Assembly (NCBI RefSeq): GCF_932276165.1
Contig: NC_063982.1
Location: 5,907,501-5,971,500, forward strand
From: Plutella xylostella
Lineage: Eukaryota > Arthropoda > Insecta > Lepidoptera > Plutellidae
DNA length: 64,000 bases
Reading direction: 5' to 3'
The stretch's first letter is position 1. Each line of letters starts with the position of its first letter. Both the position numbers and the translations under genes were made by a program. Of this stretch, positions 21,797 through 36,700 are shown in pieces. The notes below the pieces were generated by a model. The model worked only from the letters and a program-made list of their open reading frames with translations. It was not told where the DNA came from and searched no databases.

Positions 21797-24700
21797 GCAC
21801 ACACACACACACACACATATTATATATATACATATATTTGTACCTACTTTATTTTTATACAATATACATAATTATATTAAGATCACCGTATCATAATAGG
21901 TTAAGATTCTAAACCCCATATTTACTTTTTCTTTTTCTTGTTATTTTGTGTAAACTATCTTTATTTAGCAATAATTTGTACCTTAGCACTTATAAATGAT
22001 GTTATGAAGGAGCGGGATCACCTGGCACAGGCATTTCATGCTTAAAAGGTGATTCCATTTATTACTGATTAAGTTGCCCAAACATTGTTAAAGAAATAAA
22101 GATTTTATTTATTATTTATTATTATTATTATTATTAACTCTAAGGGTGGATTCGTCCAAACATCACGTTACACGAGAATAACTATACCGGAATTAAAATT
22201 ATACGCGAGTAAATATCTAGGATAAGTACATTTGCATTCTACCAAGTTATACCATGATTAAATTGAATGAACGAGGAACGAAACTGTAATGCAACTAAAA
22301 TAAAAATAGCTGCGTTTCAAAGCATGCAATAGAAATGACATGCCAACTTAGTTTGAATGGATTATAAAAGTATGAAATTGTTTATGTTTTAATATTTTAT
22401 TCGCTGTTGTTATTCTGAGACTTTGCCTTTTAACGTACTTTTGTTTATGTTTTGACAGATGTGTTTATATGTCATTATGACGGTTTTCTAATCAGCTGAT
22501 GTGCTGCCGCCATTACAAAATTACTCTCGGATAAGCTCGTTACACGGTCAATTTTGGCGGTATAACATTTTATTCTTGGGATAAGCTAGTTATCTTGGTT
22601 TCAGGTTTGGTAGAATGCAAAATCCTGCTTACTCGCGAGTAACTGGTACTTTACTCGAGAGTAAAATTTACTCGACGTTGGCCGAATCCGCCCTAAGAAA
22701 ATTAAAGTGTCAAATTCGACACATTTATACCGAAACTCAATTCAGTGTCAAGTCAAGCAGTGTGAACTATGGTTGCTTCGTATTTAGGTATTTAGTCATA
22801 ATTTTATAAAATAATAGAATACTATATGAAATCTAAATGTTCCATTTCAAAAGTTCCTTTTCAAAAGCGCAAATCAACTACTCTAGCAATATTTACTCTT
22901 TTAAGTACAGTTTTTACGAGTATTAATCAAAATTATTTCACAACTGGTTTGTTTTTTGACTTATCGAAAGCTTTCGATTTTGTTGCTCACAAAGCTTTAT
23001 TGCACAAGCTAGAAAGAATGGGTATTAGAGGAGTTGCCCTTCAATGGATATCAACATATCTAACTGGTCGTCAGCAATGTGTTGTAGTCAATAGATTACA
23101 AGAAAACGAACTAATGTCATACTCGTCTTGCTATAGAGAGACTAAATGTGGTGTCCCCCAGGGTAGCGTACTTGGTCCCTTGCTATTTATTTTATATATA
23201 AATGATATACCACATGTGACCAATCACAAGGCTATCATATATGCGGATGATATTTCAATAGTAGTAAGCACTAATAAAAAAAACCATTCAGTTCAGGATC
23301 ACGAAAACGACATTAATACAACTGTTGACAAAATTATAGAATGGCTACAATGTAATAATTTAAAAATTAATCTTAATAAATCTGTTTATATTCAATTTAA
23401 TAATCCAGTTCAATTAACATATAAATTTAATCTTAATGTAGATAAAATAAAACGTGTCACGCAAACTAAATTCCTAGGTCTTATTATAGATCAAGATCTT
23501 AACTGGAAGATACAAATTGATCATTTATGTAGCAGAGTTAATAAATTCATATATGCTCTAAATCAGATTCGTAAAGTTACTGATAAACGCACGGCAGTTA
23601 CTTCATATCGTGCATACATAGAATCCATATTAAGGTACGGAATCATAATTTGGGGAAACAGCACAAATAGAAAAAAAGCATTTATAGCCCAGAAAAAGGC
23701 CATAAGGGCTATTTGTGGGGTCCCTTCCGACGAATCATGTAGGACACTGTTTAAAAAACTACGCTTACTGACACTACCCTCATTGTACATATTCGAGATT
23801 TGTAATTTTGTCAATGAACATAAAGAACTATTTAAAAATTCGTCAGAATTGAATTCTAGGCCACAAAGGTATCCTAACAAGTTAGTTCATAGCTTAATAC
23901 CGAAAACTAAGTACCGGAAAAGTTGCTTATCAATGTGTGTACAAATATTCAACAACATCCCGAGTGAACTTAAGCCATTGAATAAGTCATTATTTAAGAA
24001 AAAATTGTACAATTGGTTGTGTGAGAAAAATTTCTATGACATAAGTGATTTTTTCAGTAGGGACCAGTAATTTATAATTTTAATATCATATTTCAATTTA
24101 TTTATTTACCATTTGACACTTATATTGACATATTTATGTAAATTAAATGACACAATTTATAATTTTTTTGTATGTAAATAATAACTTATGTCTAATTGGT
24201 TTTAATTGTAAATATTTGAGTAAATTGTATTATATTAGTGTAATGTAAAATTTGCATGCAAAAGTTACTTTGCAAAACATGTGAAACCAAGCTTGTGTAA
24301 CATCTTTATACCATGTTTTTTCGCAAATAAAGATTTATCTTATCTTATCTTATCATTAAATGTGGCCAGATTCAGGCTTCAGATGCCACTTTGTGTATTG
24401 CCATTTCAGTGTTTTGACTGTTTGAAGTATTACTCCATAAGGATGATCATAGACACAAACACATCACTGTTACATCATCCGTGTATATGCTATCTGGTTT
24501 AACACTTATAAGTCATAAAGGCCACTGCGTCTGCATCCCTCATCCACCGATGTCATTAGATAGATAGATACACTTGTCCAAAATTAATAATGCACATGCA
24601 GATCTTCACACCCGAATCATTGAATCGTAAGAGCCTTAAAAAAACACTTGCATTTTGCACCTTGTTCGAAAGAAATAAGGGTCAATATCATGTGTCACAT

Positions 24701-27700
24701 AATCGAAAACAACCGATCTGTCAAAGATTTCTATGCGCATTATCAATTTTGGAGCACTGTAAGTTATTTGACGACCGAATGGCGTAGTGGTTAGTGACCT
24801 GACTACTGAGCCGAAGGTCCCGGGTTCGATTCCCGGCTGGGGCAGATATTTGTTTAAACACAGATATTTGTACTTGGGTCTTGGGTGTTGATATTTATAT
24901 TTAGTATCTATCTATCTATGTATTTGTGTAGATATATCAGCTGTCCGACACCCATAACACAGGTTCTGCCTAGCTTGGGGTCGGATAGCCGTGTGTGAGA
25001 TGTCCCCACATATTATTATTATTACATATTATTATTTACTTAACACAACACATACACAGGTTACACAGAAAGATTTCTAACATTAAGTTTAAGATTATAT
25101 TAACACAAAACATTATTATGAGACAGACAGATAGATAAGCAACATGTGTTCATAATTCCCCGCCAGGAGGCGCCGCCGGCGGACCGCGCGGAGGAGAACA
25201 CCCAGAGGATCGAGGACTACAACCGGCGGATCCACTCGCTCAACACATTGGTAATATTATACGTCTTCGTAGCATTTATTCTTTTCTATTCTATTCTCTG
25301 TGGGGGTGTAAGTACCTGGCTCTCTCGAGTGGAATCTTTGTGCATATCCCCTAGGTCTAAACTGCTTTCCTAAGCTTGGACCATTTCCCACCACGATGGT
25401 CCACTGCGGGTTGGTGGGTTCACATAACTAGATGTGCTAAATCTATAGATATGCAGGTTTCCTCACGATGTATTCCTTCTTAGCATCATTTATCATTGCT
25501 AATGTTGGACACCGTTGCCCTTAGAAGAAGCGTATCGGTGACAAACATTTGCAATTAATAATAATGATTTTTAAATACCGTCGCCTCTTGTCAAATCTGA
25601 CGTAATTTGTATGGATCTGACAGATATTTGACAGATGACCGATGCCGCTTATGGATATGACAGCGTCATGTTACCCTTTCAGCATATTCGAGGTCGTTTC
25701 TATCGGTTATGTACTTACTGTACTATAACCATATACAATAAACTTAATATAATCATATATTGCTGGGCTAACGAGAAATACATTACTGAACCATCTTATT
25801 CCGGCATCATCATCATCATCAGCCAATAATCATCCACTGCTGGACATAGGCCTCTCCCAAGGAGCGCCACAACACTCGGTCCTCGGCCTTCCTCATCCAG
25901 CCACTACCGGCTACCCCCTAAGGTCGTCAGTCCAGCGGGAAGGAGGGCTTCCCACGCTGCGTCTGCCTGTTCGTGGTCTCTTATCCTGGCATGTAATTAT
26001 AATACCATCATCATCATCATCAGCCTTTTGAAAGCCAGGGCCAGCTGAAAACCAGCGCTGTGGCTCTTTGGCCACAGCACATGCTGAGCTGGTGCCGTTT
26101 TGACGCTCTGGACAGCAACCTTTGTTTGTTCTGTATATGTTTTATGCTCTTTATTTTGTTGTTGTTTCTTTTTCTGTCTTTATTGTTCTGTTTCAGTGTG
26201 TCAAATAAATGTCTCTTTCTTTCTTTCATTTCATCATCATCAGCCTGTTTAACCCCTTCCCTCTCTCCCCCGCAGCGCGGTATACCGGGGCGCAGGTCGC
26301 GGTTCCGGCCGTCCCCGCGGCTGCAGTTCACGCGCGCCGGCGACCCCGTGCTGACGCGCCGCGCCGACCAGCAGGTCTTCGGTACGTACAGTCAGTTGCA
26401 GAGAAACCTGACCCCCCTCTCATAGTAACAATGCTTCAGAGAAGGGTCAGATTGCCTTATACTATGAGCCCATGTTCAGTGCGACAAACTTATCTGTTCC
26501 AGTGAGAGCAAACTAAATTGATACATATCTCATTACTTACTAATGAATTATATATTGATATAATCAGCAACTAGCTGATCTCGCTGGTCAAGTTTTCCCG
26601 TGGGATTTCCGCGATAAAAAGTAGTCTATGTGTTAATCCAGGGTGTCAGCTAAATCCATACAAAAGTGATAAATCAATGATATAACAGATTCATCAAAAT
26701 TTCTTAGTCATTTCTGTCAAAAGTAAGATTTTCTCCACAACCCATTTACATTTAAACAACTAATACTAACGCATCATACTTTTATTCAAATAACACTATA
26801 CAATCGACCAAATGAAGGCATGATATTCGTGATTCAATAACTGGTCGTGTCTCCACTCCAATAACCCCTCGTGTGTCCGCAGACCGCGACCAGGGCTTCT
26901 CCATCAACACCCGCGAAGTGCCGCGGGGGGCGCGCGCCAGGCGGGCCAAGCCCTACTACCATGTGAGTACCCGACGATGTGTGTATGGTATTTTGATTAA
27001 AATTGTGTATGTTTGGTTGTATTAATCGTGTAAGTAACTATATTTTTTTGACGAAGTTTGTAGTGGATATTACAAATGGATGTTTGTGACTTTTATATGT
27101 TAATGAATGAACTGATGATGACCGCTGTCTTACAAGGTTATCCCGTGAGAATTCCGACATAAGAAGTGGCCTGTATATCTTAATGTGACAGGGTGTACGC
27201 TTCCTAAATACCAAATTTCATCAAAATTGCTTTAGCCTTTTTCCCGTGAAAGAGTAACAAACATCCATACTTACAAACTTTCGCGTTTATAATACACTCG
27301 CGAGGAGTGAAAAAGTTCGACCTGCCATTTTTGTGTCCTATGTCACTGGCACTTTTTCTTAGTTGGTACCTAGAGTTGCGCGGGCGTATCGTAATGGGAG
27401 AAGGGCCTTAATGACAACATTCATAAATTGTAGCTATAGGTACCTAGACCTACTAAGAAAAAGTTCCAGTGACATAGGACTTGGCAATGGCAGGTGAAAC
27501 TTTTTCATACTTAACTTATTGACCCCTCGTCTCTTGGACAGCTGGCGATGTCGCGGCAGGGCTGGTGGCGGCCGGAGCGCCCGCCCGGCGTGCTGGACCC
27601 CGCGCGCCTGCACGAGGCGCTCAGCACCCTGCAGGTACAGTCGGACACATGTGTGCCGCCCCAGTGCCACCCTAAGAAGGGCACGCGGATGAGGTTTTAC

Positions 27701-30700
27701 GTCTGTTGCGGGTGAATTCGTCGGTGTCCGCAACGCAGACAACGCGCTCTATGGTTTCATACATTTTACCCCCGTAGCACTGAAAAAGTCCTCAAGAAAA
27801 TAGGATAATCAAATAATTGTATATCTATGCTTAAGTTTTTCTATGTAAAATATTTTTAACTTGAAACACAGGAAAAACTCAGTTATTGTTATTACCTAGT
27901 TCAGAGCAGTATTTCACCTACCTTTAGCATTAAGAAAATACCACCAATAGTGTTCTGAATAAATATTATTATAAATATAATTTTAATGATACAAAAAATG
28001 TAAACACTAGCTTTTTTTCAAATTAAACAAAAATGCTATGAAATACTTTCTAGCAAAAATGATTAATTTCGTAGATGAAACCATTTATGTTAGCTGCAGT
28101 TTATTTGTTGAACATTAATTTCATTAAAACGATACACAAAGAATGTTTACCTTTTATGCCAAGTATGAATGATTGCAGTATACCTATCTTCTTTCTCCCA
28201 GCGCTTAGCTCCAAACGTTGCCTCCCACGAGCCTTACATTCTCTGTATTTCTAATGTACTATTCCTATTTTTTACATTTTAATGTATGATATAAAGTGTT
28301 AATAAATGAAACACCTACCTCCTCCCCCGCCGTTATTTCCTAGTTCAGATCAGCATTTTAAACTACCTTTAGCATTAAGAGTTGACCTATTATTGTAAAT
28401 CACATTTCGCATTAAGTATTTTTTGAATAAATATTCTATTCTATTCTACGTTGCCGTCAACCAGGCCTTGTAGCACAGGGTGCTATTAAGACGTGACAAG
28501 AGTTCTCGCTGCGCGATGTGAGAGAACGCGATGCAAAACTCTTGTTACGTCTTAAATACGCCCCGTACTAGCTTTTCAGGTGTTCACTAGCTTGTCCCAA
28601 GGCGATGCGTTTATGTGTGGTGTGACTTCAAATTTTATGTTCATAAATGAAACACCTACCTCCTCCCCTACAGCGCTCAGCCCCCGACACAACCACCAGG
28701 ACAACCTACTGCTGCGCGGCGCGCCGCCACCGCGCCGTGAACGACGCGCGCCGCCGCGTGTGCGCCAAGCTGCAGCGCCAGTACGCCGGCGACAAGGACC
28801 TGCACACGTGAGTGTAGTCACAACTACTATGTAGAGCTAGTATAGTGATACTAGAGTGTGTCAATGACCCATCACGTCCTCACTGCTGGGGCACGTGTCT
28901 CCTTCCAATGAAGGAAGGGTTTCAGGCCTAGTCCACCACGCTGGCCAAGTGCGGGTTGGTGGACCCCAACACGAGCAAGCTTGTGCTGAGAGAGTTGTCG
29001 GGTAAGTGGGCAACCCGACTGTCAGATGTTTTCAAGCCGCCAAAGGCTTCTGACTAGGCTGAACGACGTGCCGTCAAAAACACGGAAGCGTCCAAAAAAG
29101 AATAAATCGGTCGCCCACTTAATGACTGACGCTACCATGTGTTATTTAACATTAATAATCAGTTACGATCACTGAAGCTAGCTCGACTACGACCGTTTCT
29201 TCTTCTTCGATAATGTTGTATGTAGATACAGAGGAGTAACTATGTACAACATTACCTGTAACATTTATCTAAACAGTCGATTGCGCAATGTGTAGTTTCC
29301 CCCACAAAAACCAAATAAACCCTCCAATTAACCTATTTGTCAGCGTCTTACACACCAAATTTTATCAAAGGTTCTGTGCCTTTCCCGTAAAGTAAATCAT
29401 ACAAACTTTTGCCTACAGTGTGATATGTTTCTTTTAGTCCATCCATCCAAATGTTGTCTGAAAGAGATCGCTATAAGCGATAAGACCGCCTTTTGTACCC
29501 TAGTTAAGTGTCACATGTTTACATAAAGTTGTTAATACTTTCTTGGTGTACAAATAAAGAGTACTCTATCTATCTATAAGTGTAGATGTAAATCTCTAAA
29601 ACCCCCCCTCCCCCTTCTCTCCCCAGGGTCCCGTGCAAGCGCGTGAACCCCGAAGCCTGCAGCTGCTGCTGCGCCGCGCTGCTGGAGCCGCCGGGCGAGG
29701 CCATCGAGAGGGGCTCCAAGGCCTTGACGAGGGCTATAAATCATATATTAGCCGGGACTAGGGGACGGGTGCAGTATATGGTGAGATTAGACAGGTGTAA
29801 TATGTAGTGAGCTGAGTTTACATACAGTTGCTTAAACAAGTGCAATATGGGGATCAATTTACATACCAGCACATTCTAGCTGGGACTAGACGACGAGTGC
29901 CATATGTTAAGATCACTTTAGTAGAAGTGTAATATATGGAAGATCACTTTGCATACCTGTATTCAGATAATGAAAACAGAATGGGCCAAATAATGTGAAA
30001 CAGCTTTGTAACTTTAGATTTCTAAAATTTCAGGATGAATTAGAAAAAGAGATACCACAACCAGCTTCAACCTTAGAAGTCAAGCCGACGCCAGACCAGC
30101 CACCGGACGCAATGCCAGCGCCAGCAGATAAACTGACCGAGAAACCGAAAAGAAATAGAATAACAAAGAAGATGAGAGAAGCACAAGCTCAAAAGGAGAA
30201 AGAGGAACAGGAACGGATAAATAATGTAACATACGAGGGATGGCTGGAGGAGAGGAACCGAGCCAGCCAGGTGTTCGGAATCAAACCTAAGAACTACAAC
30301 ACTAAGAGTCTCGCTAGCAAAGAAACAGAAGTAGCTCAAGGTAAAACAAGAGAAGAAGAGTTAGACGAAGCCTTAACACAAGCAGCAAAGCAAGCCAGTA
30401 ACGACTGTGTCATGGTACTGTCAGACTCCGATGATGATCCACCGTTGTCGGTAGACATGGATAGAACGGAATTAGATTCAAATGACAAAACAAAACAAAA
30501 AAATGCAGCTAAGTCCTTGTTAACGGAAGAGAATGTAAACGCAATGCATCAAGCTACATTGACACAAAATGTGCCAGTGATTCTAGGAAACAGCAGTCCG
30601 ATAGATATCTCGTCGTCTCCGGAAAACTCTAATTGTGTTGAGAGTTCTCAAAGTGCGGTTGTGTCCATCGGGGCCTTGGTCCAAGTGGACCCATCGGAGG

Positions 30701-33700
30701 CCAACACAGCCGTCAACACTACGGAGATACAAAAACAAATGATGGGACAATTGTTAGTCGCCAATAACAAGGACCAACAGACAAATGTTGGTGACGGAAA
30801 AAGCGGTCAGACAAGTAAGTTTACAATTTGTTTGTTTTGTAATTTTATTTATGCTTATGGCAGCCTTTTCGTCATTTATCACAGCTTTTCCAAGTGACAC
30901 TGAACTTAAATGTGAATAGAATGCCTCAGTGGGTGTTCCAAGTTATGTAAGTCTATTTTTTGTGTCTCAATGTAATAATAAATATAACGATGAACATAGA
31001 GGAACCAACAAAACAAACCTCTACAAAATTAAAAGTAATCGTAACTAATCCAAATCCTTTACTTCCTGTGAGTTAACTAGTTGAAAATGCTTTTAGGATT
31101 CAGTCCACCCTCTGTTATCCTATTTATAAATTTATGTACCTAATAAATAATGAAATACCACTAACCATAACCTCCTTAGCCTGGATAGTGAGATTTGACT
31201 CGGCAAGGGGAGTCACAATAAATCTTTTAGGTCGCAGTGGCGAATGGGCACTGGTTGCCCTCCCCTTTTCTATAACTATAACTATAACCATAACCTCTCC
31301 CTTCCAGAGCTACTCCCAGTCCTTCTCCACGCGGACGGGTCAATAACCCCGTTCGTGGTGGGGCGGCACCCCACGCTGCGCCTGCCGCCCGCTGCCACCG
31401 TGCGAGCCGTGCTGCCCCACGGCGCCGCGCAGACGTGTGTGGTGAACCAGCCCGCTACTATGCCTGCTGAGGTAAGTGGCATGTGTGATGAGAAGATTTG
31501 TTTACGGATTTCACGTTTGGACTGTCAAATCTAGTTTTGGAGTTTTTACATCTGAACTGTCAAATCGATTTTCGCAGTTTTTATATCTGAATTGTGAAAT
31601 ATATCTTTGCGGCTTTTACATTAGACTGAATGTTACCTAGTGAGGTGCACTGCATGTGCTACGGGAATCTATTGTCACAGTTTTCACATATGAACTGTTG
31701 AATATTTTTTTTGCACTTTTCACACTGGAGTGAACTTTAACACAGTTTGTTTTTGTTAGCAAAGCTACTAGAGTGCTCTGTCTTGTTGGAATAATTAATT
31801 ACATGCTTTCCCGTATATGCAAACTAATAAAAGCTCATTAGAATGTTTGGACTTAAATTAACAAGGCAGTAAATTGTAAACTGCGAAATTATTGCTTACC
31901 TATTACAACAGTACCCTTGTAGTGTGTTTACAGTTCTATGATTTTGATAGATGATAAGATTTGGGGTTACGTTAAGGCTGATAGTTCCAAACCCAATGAG
32001 CGCTGTTTTAACACTAATGTCGCCGACAGGTGGCGTCGACGCTGGTGTCGCGCGGGATCGCCCCCCCGCCCCTGCCCCCTCCCCCGCCCCCGATGCCGCG
32101 CTCGGGGGGAGAGATCATCAGGCAGGGATACGGTCAGTACTTTACTATAGTCATAAAAATAAGGATAACTATTTTTTGCCGATGTTTGTAGATTATTCTT
32201 TTATGTCTCTCTAGGTATTGTTTCGGTGACTAAAATAGAGTTGGATTAGCCAGTTAAATGTCACGAGGGTCCAGATTTATTAAAGTTGATGCGTCATTCG
32301 GCGGAACGTACTTTAAATGGAGTTTGCATATTAATAATATGGACAGGCAAGAGTAGCGTAAAACTTTTAGCGTATGTAGCGTAAAGATTCTAGATAGGTA
32401 GCCGGTAGTGTAATGAGGAAGGCCGAAGACAGAGTGTTGAGTTGCTCTCTGTGGGAATTTCACAGTGGTACATAACGGGCTGTGACGAAGATCATGATCA
32501 AATTATGCTGCAAAATATCCAATATAAATATTCATTTTGATGTTGTTTCCAGGCGAGTTCGCGTCGCAGTACGCCGCGTACTACGCCCTGACGCTGGCGG
32601 CGGCGCGCGGCCTGACCCTCCCCGCGCACAGCTACCTGCAGGGCCGAGACCCCACCTGCATCGTGCTCACACAGGTATGTAGGTGTGGGGTCACAGAGCA
32701 GTTGGTAGGATTCATGTCTGCACTTAGCGCACTTGATAGACTTCATCATACTCACTAAATCTATTTTGAAATTGAAATCTAGCATAGTTTCTAAATATTT
32801 AATGACTTCATGAAGTCGTAATGAGTTTAAAAAAATATTTTTTACATTAAATTTAATAACTGTCAAGATAACCTTACAATTCATGATCGCATTTAGTACA
32901 ATCTGTAGGTATACCGGTATACCGTTAAATTCCCATTTATACAAGATCTTACAAAACAGGAATGTGTCATAGTAAACAGACGGGAATCATGATGGGGTTC
33001 TGAAGTTTTAGTATTAGTTTAGTTGTGAACTAGAAATTTTGAAAATGCGAAAATAAGACACTCTCACCCCCTTTTGGCTTACTACCTGATGAAAATCAGC
33101 GCCACAGGCTTCTGTGACATTATGTTGAGACGGTGACCATTTTGTTTGAGACACTTTGTAACCTAGTGTATTTTTTTATTTGTTTTATTTATATGTTTTG
33201 AGTCTTGGACGAAATAAATGCCTTTTTCTTTCTATACAACATCGATTTTTGATTTTGCAACATTCTTTTCAACATGTTTCACGTCTACAGATGGACACAT
33301 CACACCCCATCTTCCTGCTGGCCGGCGACACGGTGTGCGTGTGCGAGCGCGAGGCGTGGAGCCGCGAGCCGTGGCTGTGGGGCGAGCGCGCGCCCGTCGA
33401 GGTTGACCCGGCGTGTCTGGTGAAGGGGAATTCTGCAGGTAAGATACTGACATTATAATGCTACTCTGCACAAGCTTGCTCCACCAACCCGCACTAGACC
33501 AGCGTGGTGAACTAGGCAAAATATGCTTCTATGGATAGCTGCGTACAGACCGGCCCAACGAACGCCCAACGAACGTCCAACGATGGATATTTATCATCCT
33601 AACTAATATTATAAATGCGAAAGTAACTGTGCCTGTCTGTCTGTTACTTTCACACCAAAACTACTGAATGGATTTGAATGAAATTTGGTATACATATGGT

Positions 33701-36700
33701 CTAGACCGTGAGAAAGAACATAGGCTACTTTTTATCCCGGAATTCCCACGGGAAAACTTTTTAAGGCGAAGCGCGCGGGAACAGCTAGTACATAATACAG
33801 GGCAGATTACAGCAACGAACGTCAACGGAACCCGTTCGTTGGCGTTCGTTTGGCCGGTCTGTACTGAAGCAGACCCGTGCTACTAGTGGGTAGTGAAGAC
33901 GGACCCATGTCCCTGCTGGCGGCGACACGGTGTGCGTGTGCGGGCGCGAGGCGTGGAGCCGCGAGCCGTGGCTGTGGGGCGAGCGCGCGCCCGTCGAGGT
34001 TGACCCCGCCTGTCTGGTGAAGGGGAACTGCGCAGGTTTGTTACTAATATATTATGCTACTTTGCACAAGCTTGCTTGTGTGGGAAGCCACCAACCCGCA
34101 CTACGTTAGCGTGGTGGACTAGGCAAAATATGCTTCTATGGAAAGCTGCGTACAGACCGGCCCAACGAACGCCCAACGAACGTCCAGCGATGGATATTTA
34201 TCATCCTAACTAAACTAAATGCGAAAGTAACTGTGTCTGTCTGTCTGTTACTCTTTCACGCCAAAACTACTGAACGGATTTGAATGAAATTTGGTATACA
34301 TACGGTGTAGACTCTGGGAAAGAACATAGGCTACTTTTTATCCCGGAATTCCCACGGGAAAACTTTTTAAGGCGAAGCGAAGCGCGCGGGAACAGCTAGT
34401 ACATAATACAGTGCAGATTACAACAACGAAGGTCAACGAAACCCGTTCGTTGGCGTTCGTTTGGCCGGTCTGTACTGAAGCAGACCCGTGCTACTAGTGG
34501 GTAGTGAAGACGGACCCATGTCCCTGCTGGCGGCGACACGGTGTGCGTGTGCGGGCGCGAGGCGTGGAGCCGCGAGCCGTGGCTGTGGGGCGAGCGCGCG
34601 CCCGTCGAGGTTCACCACGAGTGTCTGGTGAAGGGGAACTCTGCAGGTAAGGCCTAGTTTCACTATTCTCTGTTAGATCATTAACACCACTGTTACATAA
34701 TAACAATGGATTAGGTGTTGACTTTTGACACATCTGTTATTTATTTAAGATGGACATGGCGTATATACATATATATAAATGACATTTACATGTAACAGGG
34801 GTGTTAATGATCTATCGGTCTATCCGACTTGAAACTACGCCTAAGAGACTCAGATTGTAATACTGTGCCTCTGAGGTATACAGTTAATAAGTCACTTATT
34901 TAGAGTTTTGGCGTGAATACAGTGAACATATATAAAGCTCTGTTGAAATGTGATCAGATGTTGTTAGAATACAAGTGAATAACAGAACTATATCAAAATG
35001 CCAATCGTTTCATAAGACAAGTTTAAGTAGGAATTAAATGTCAACTCCCCTACTCGCCATTTACATCATTCTATTCTTCAGTTTATAGTCTGAGTGCAAA
35101 ACACGCTTTATGAGTGTAATATGTGTAATTATGAATGTTTGTTTGTCTTGCAGACGGGTCGGGGCTGCTGTCGGCGGCGGCGCCGGCGCGCGTGGCGCTC
35201 GGCTCCAAGTTCTACATGAAGCTGCAGGACAACCCGCTCATCTACGCACAGGTATTACACTTTACCATATCTACATACTCGTTCTCTATACGAGGTTAGG
35301 TCGGAAAGATATCAAGAAGGATATCATCTAGTGACGTGCTTTGGCAGAAACTTACATCCAGCAGTGCAGTCCACTGATGATATAGCCTATAGGCTGATGA
35401 TAATGATGATAGGGGGTTCAAAAAAGATACACTAAGCTGAAAGGAGGTGATTCAGGGGTGACCCCGAACAACTTTCGTTCTACGACTTTTGTAAATTCAA
35501 ACACACTTTTGCAACATCCTGCATTCTCCGCGAAGACTTACCCGATCCACTTGGATCTTGGCTTCATTTGTAATTTAGTTTTTTTGATATTGACTTCTTG
35601 CAAGGTGTCATATCCAGAACGGCTAAACCGATTTGGCAAATTTTGGTCTTAAAATACCTATTCGTGGAAATCCAGTGAAGGTTTAAAAGCTAAGAAGAGC
35701 AGGGTAGGGTAAAACGCGGTATGATGTTCATCGGGCCAGATAAAATACTTGCTGTCACTGTTTAAAACATAATTATAGATAGTGACAGCAAGACTTATCC
35801 ATCAGGTAGCTATTGTGAAAAATTGCCTTAAAATAACCCCTCTCCCCGCAGGTCCTAACAATCCTCCCCAACCTGCGCGAGGTCCGGGCCCAACTCCTGG
35901 CCGGCCGCGGCGTGTTCCTCGTGTCGCACCGCGGGCGGGAGCGCCTGCAGCGCGCCCCGCGCCGCCGCCGACTGGCGTTGAACTGTAGGATACATCGGGA
36001 GGCGTTGGCGGCGTTGGTTAGAGGGCTGAATGCGTTTGTTTGTGAGTATTATGTGGGATGACTGGTATAAAATGCTCTTAGTCTTAAGTCTTTTGTACAC
36101 TTATTATGTAAATAACTAGCTAGACGTAGCAATAATATGCAATGAGGCCTGCGCCGCCGCCGCCGCCTGGCGCTGAATTGTAGGATACATCGAGAAGCGC
36201 TAGCGGCACTGGTCCGGGGGCTGAATGCGTTTGTTTGTGAGTATAATTATGATACTTTATCCACCAACAAAGGGGGGCTCGATGCTTTTGTTTGTGTGTA
36301 TATTGTGGACTTGTTCCTGGTGTCGCACCGCGGCCGGGAGCGCCTGCAGCGAGCCCCGCGCCGCCGCCGCCTCGCGCTGAACTGTAGGATACATAGAGAG
36401 GCGCTTAGAATATTGAAAACCAACTTACCTCATTGATGTACGACTGATATTACTGTCATTTTTAGAAATACATCCTCGTTTACGTTACATTCATATACTT
36501 ATTATTATTTCTGCCACAGCAGCCGAGGAGGAGGCCCTACAGGAGGAGAAGAAGAAAGGCGGCGGCACGGTCCCCACGCCCACCGCCCAGCGCGGCGCCA
36601 TCGCGCTCAACCCCAACGCACGGGACGACGTGAGGACCGGGCATAAAGCAGACGACACCGTCGTGGTCATAGACAGCGATCTAGACGATGATACAGAGGA

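Noticed and set aside
21606..21896. A Thr/His-repeat protein
   Set aside because: It is a translated CA microsatellite in a LINE 3' UTR.
33903..34646. Exon copies 2 and 3 as mutually exclusive alternative exons
   Set aside because: Both lack a usable acceptor in the right phase, and copy 2 also has a weak donor.
34433..34733. Minus-strand proteins over the exon 18 copies
   Set aside because: GC-rich exon DNA gives long antisense frames; sense splicing and similarity to exon 18 explain it.
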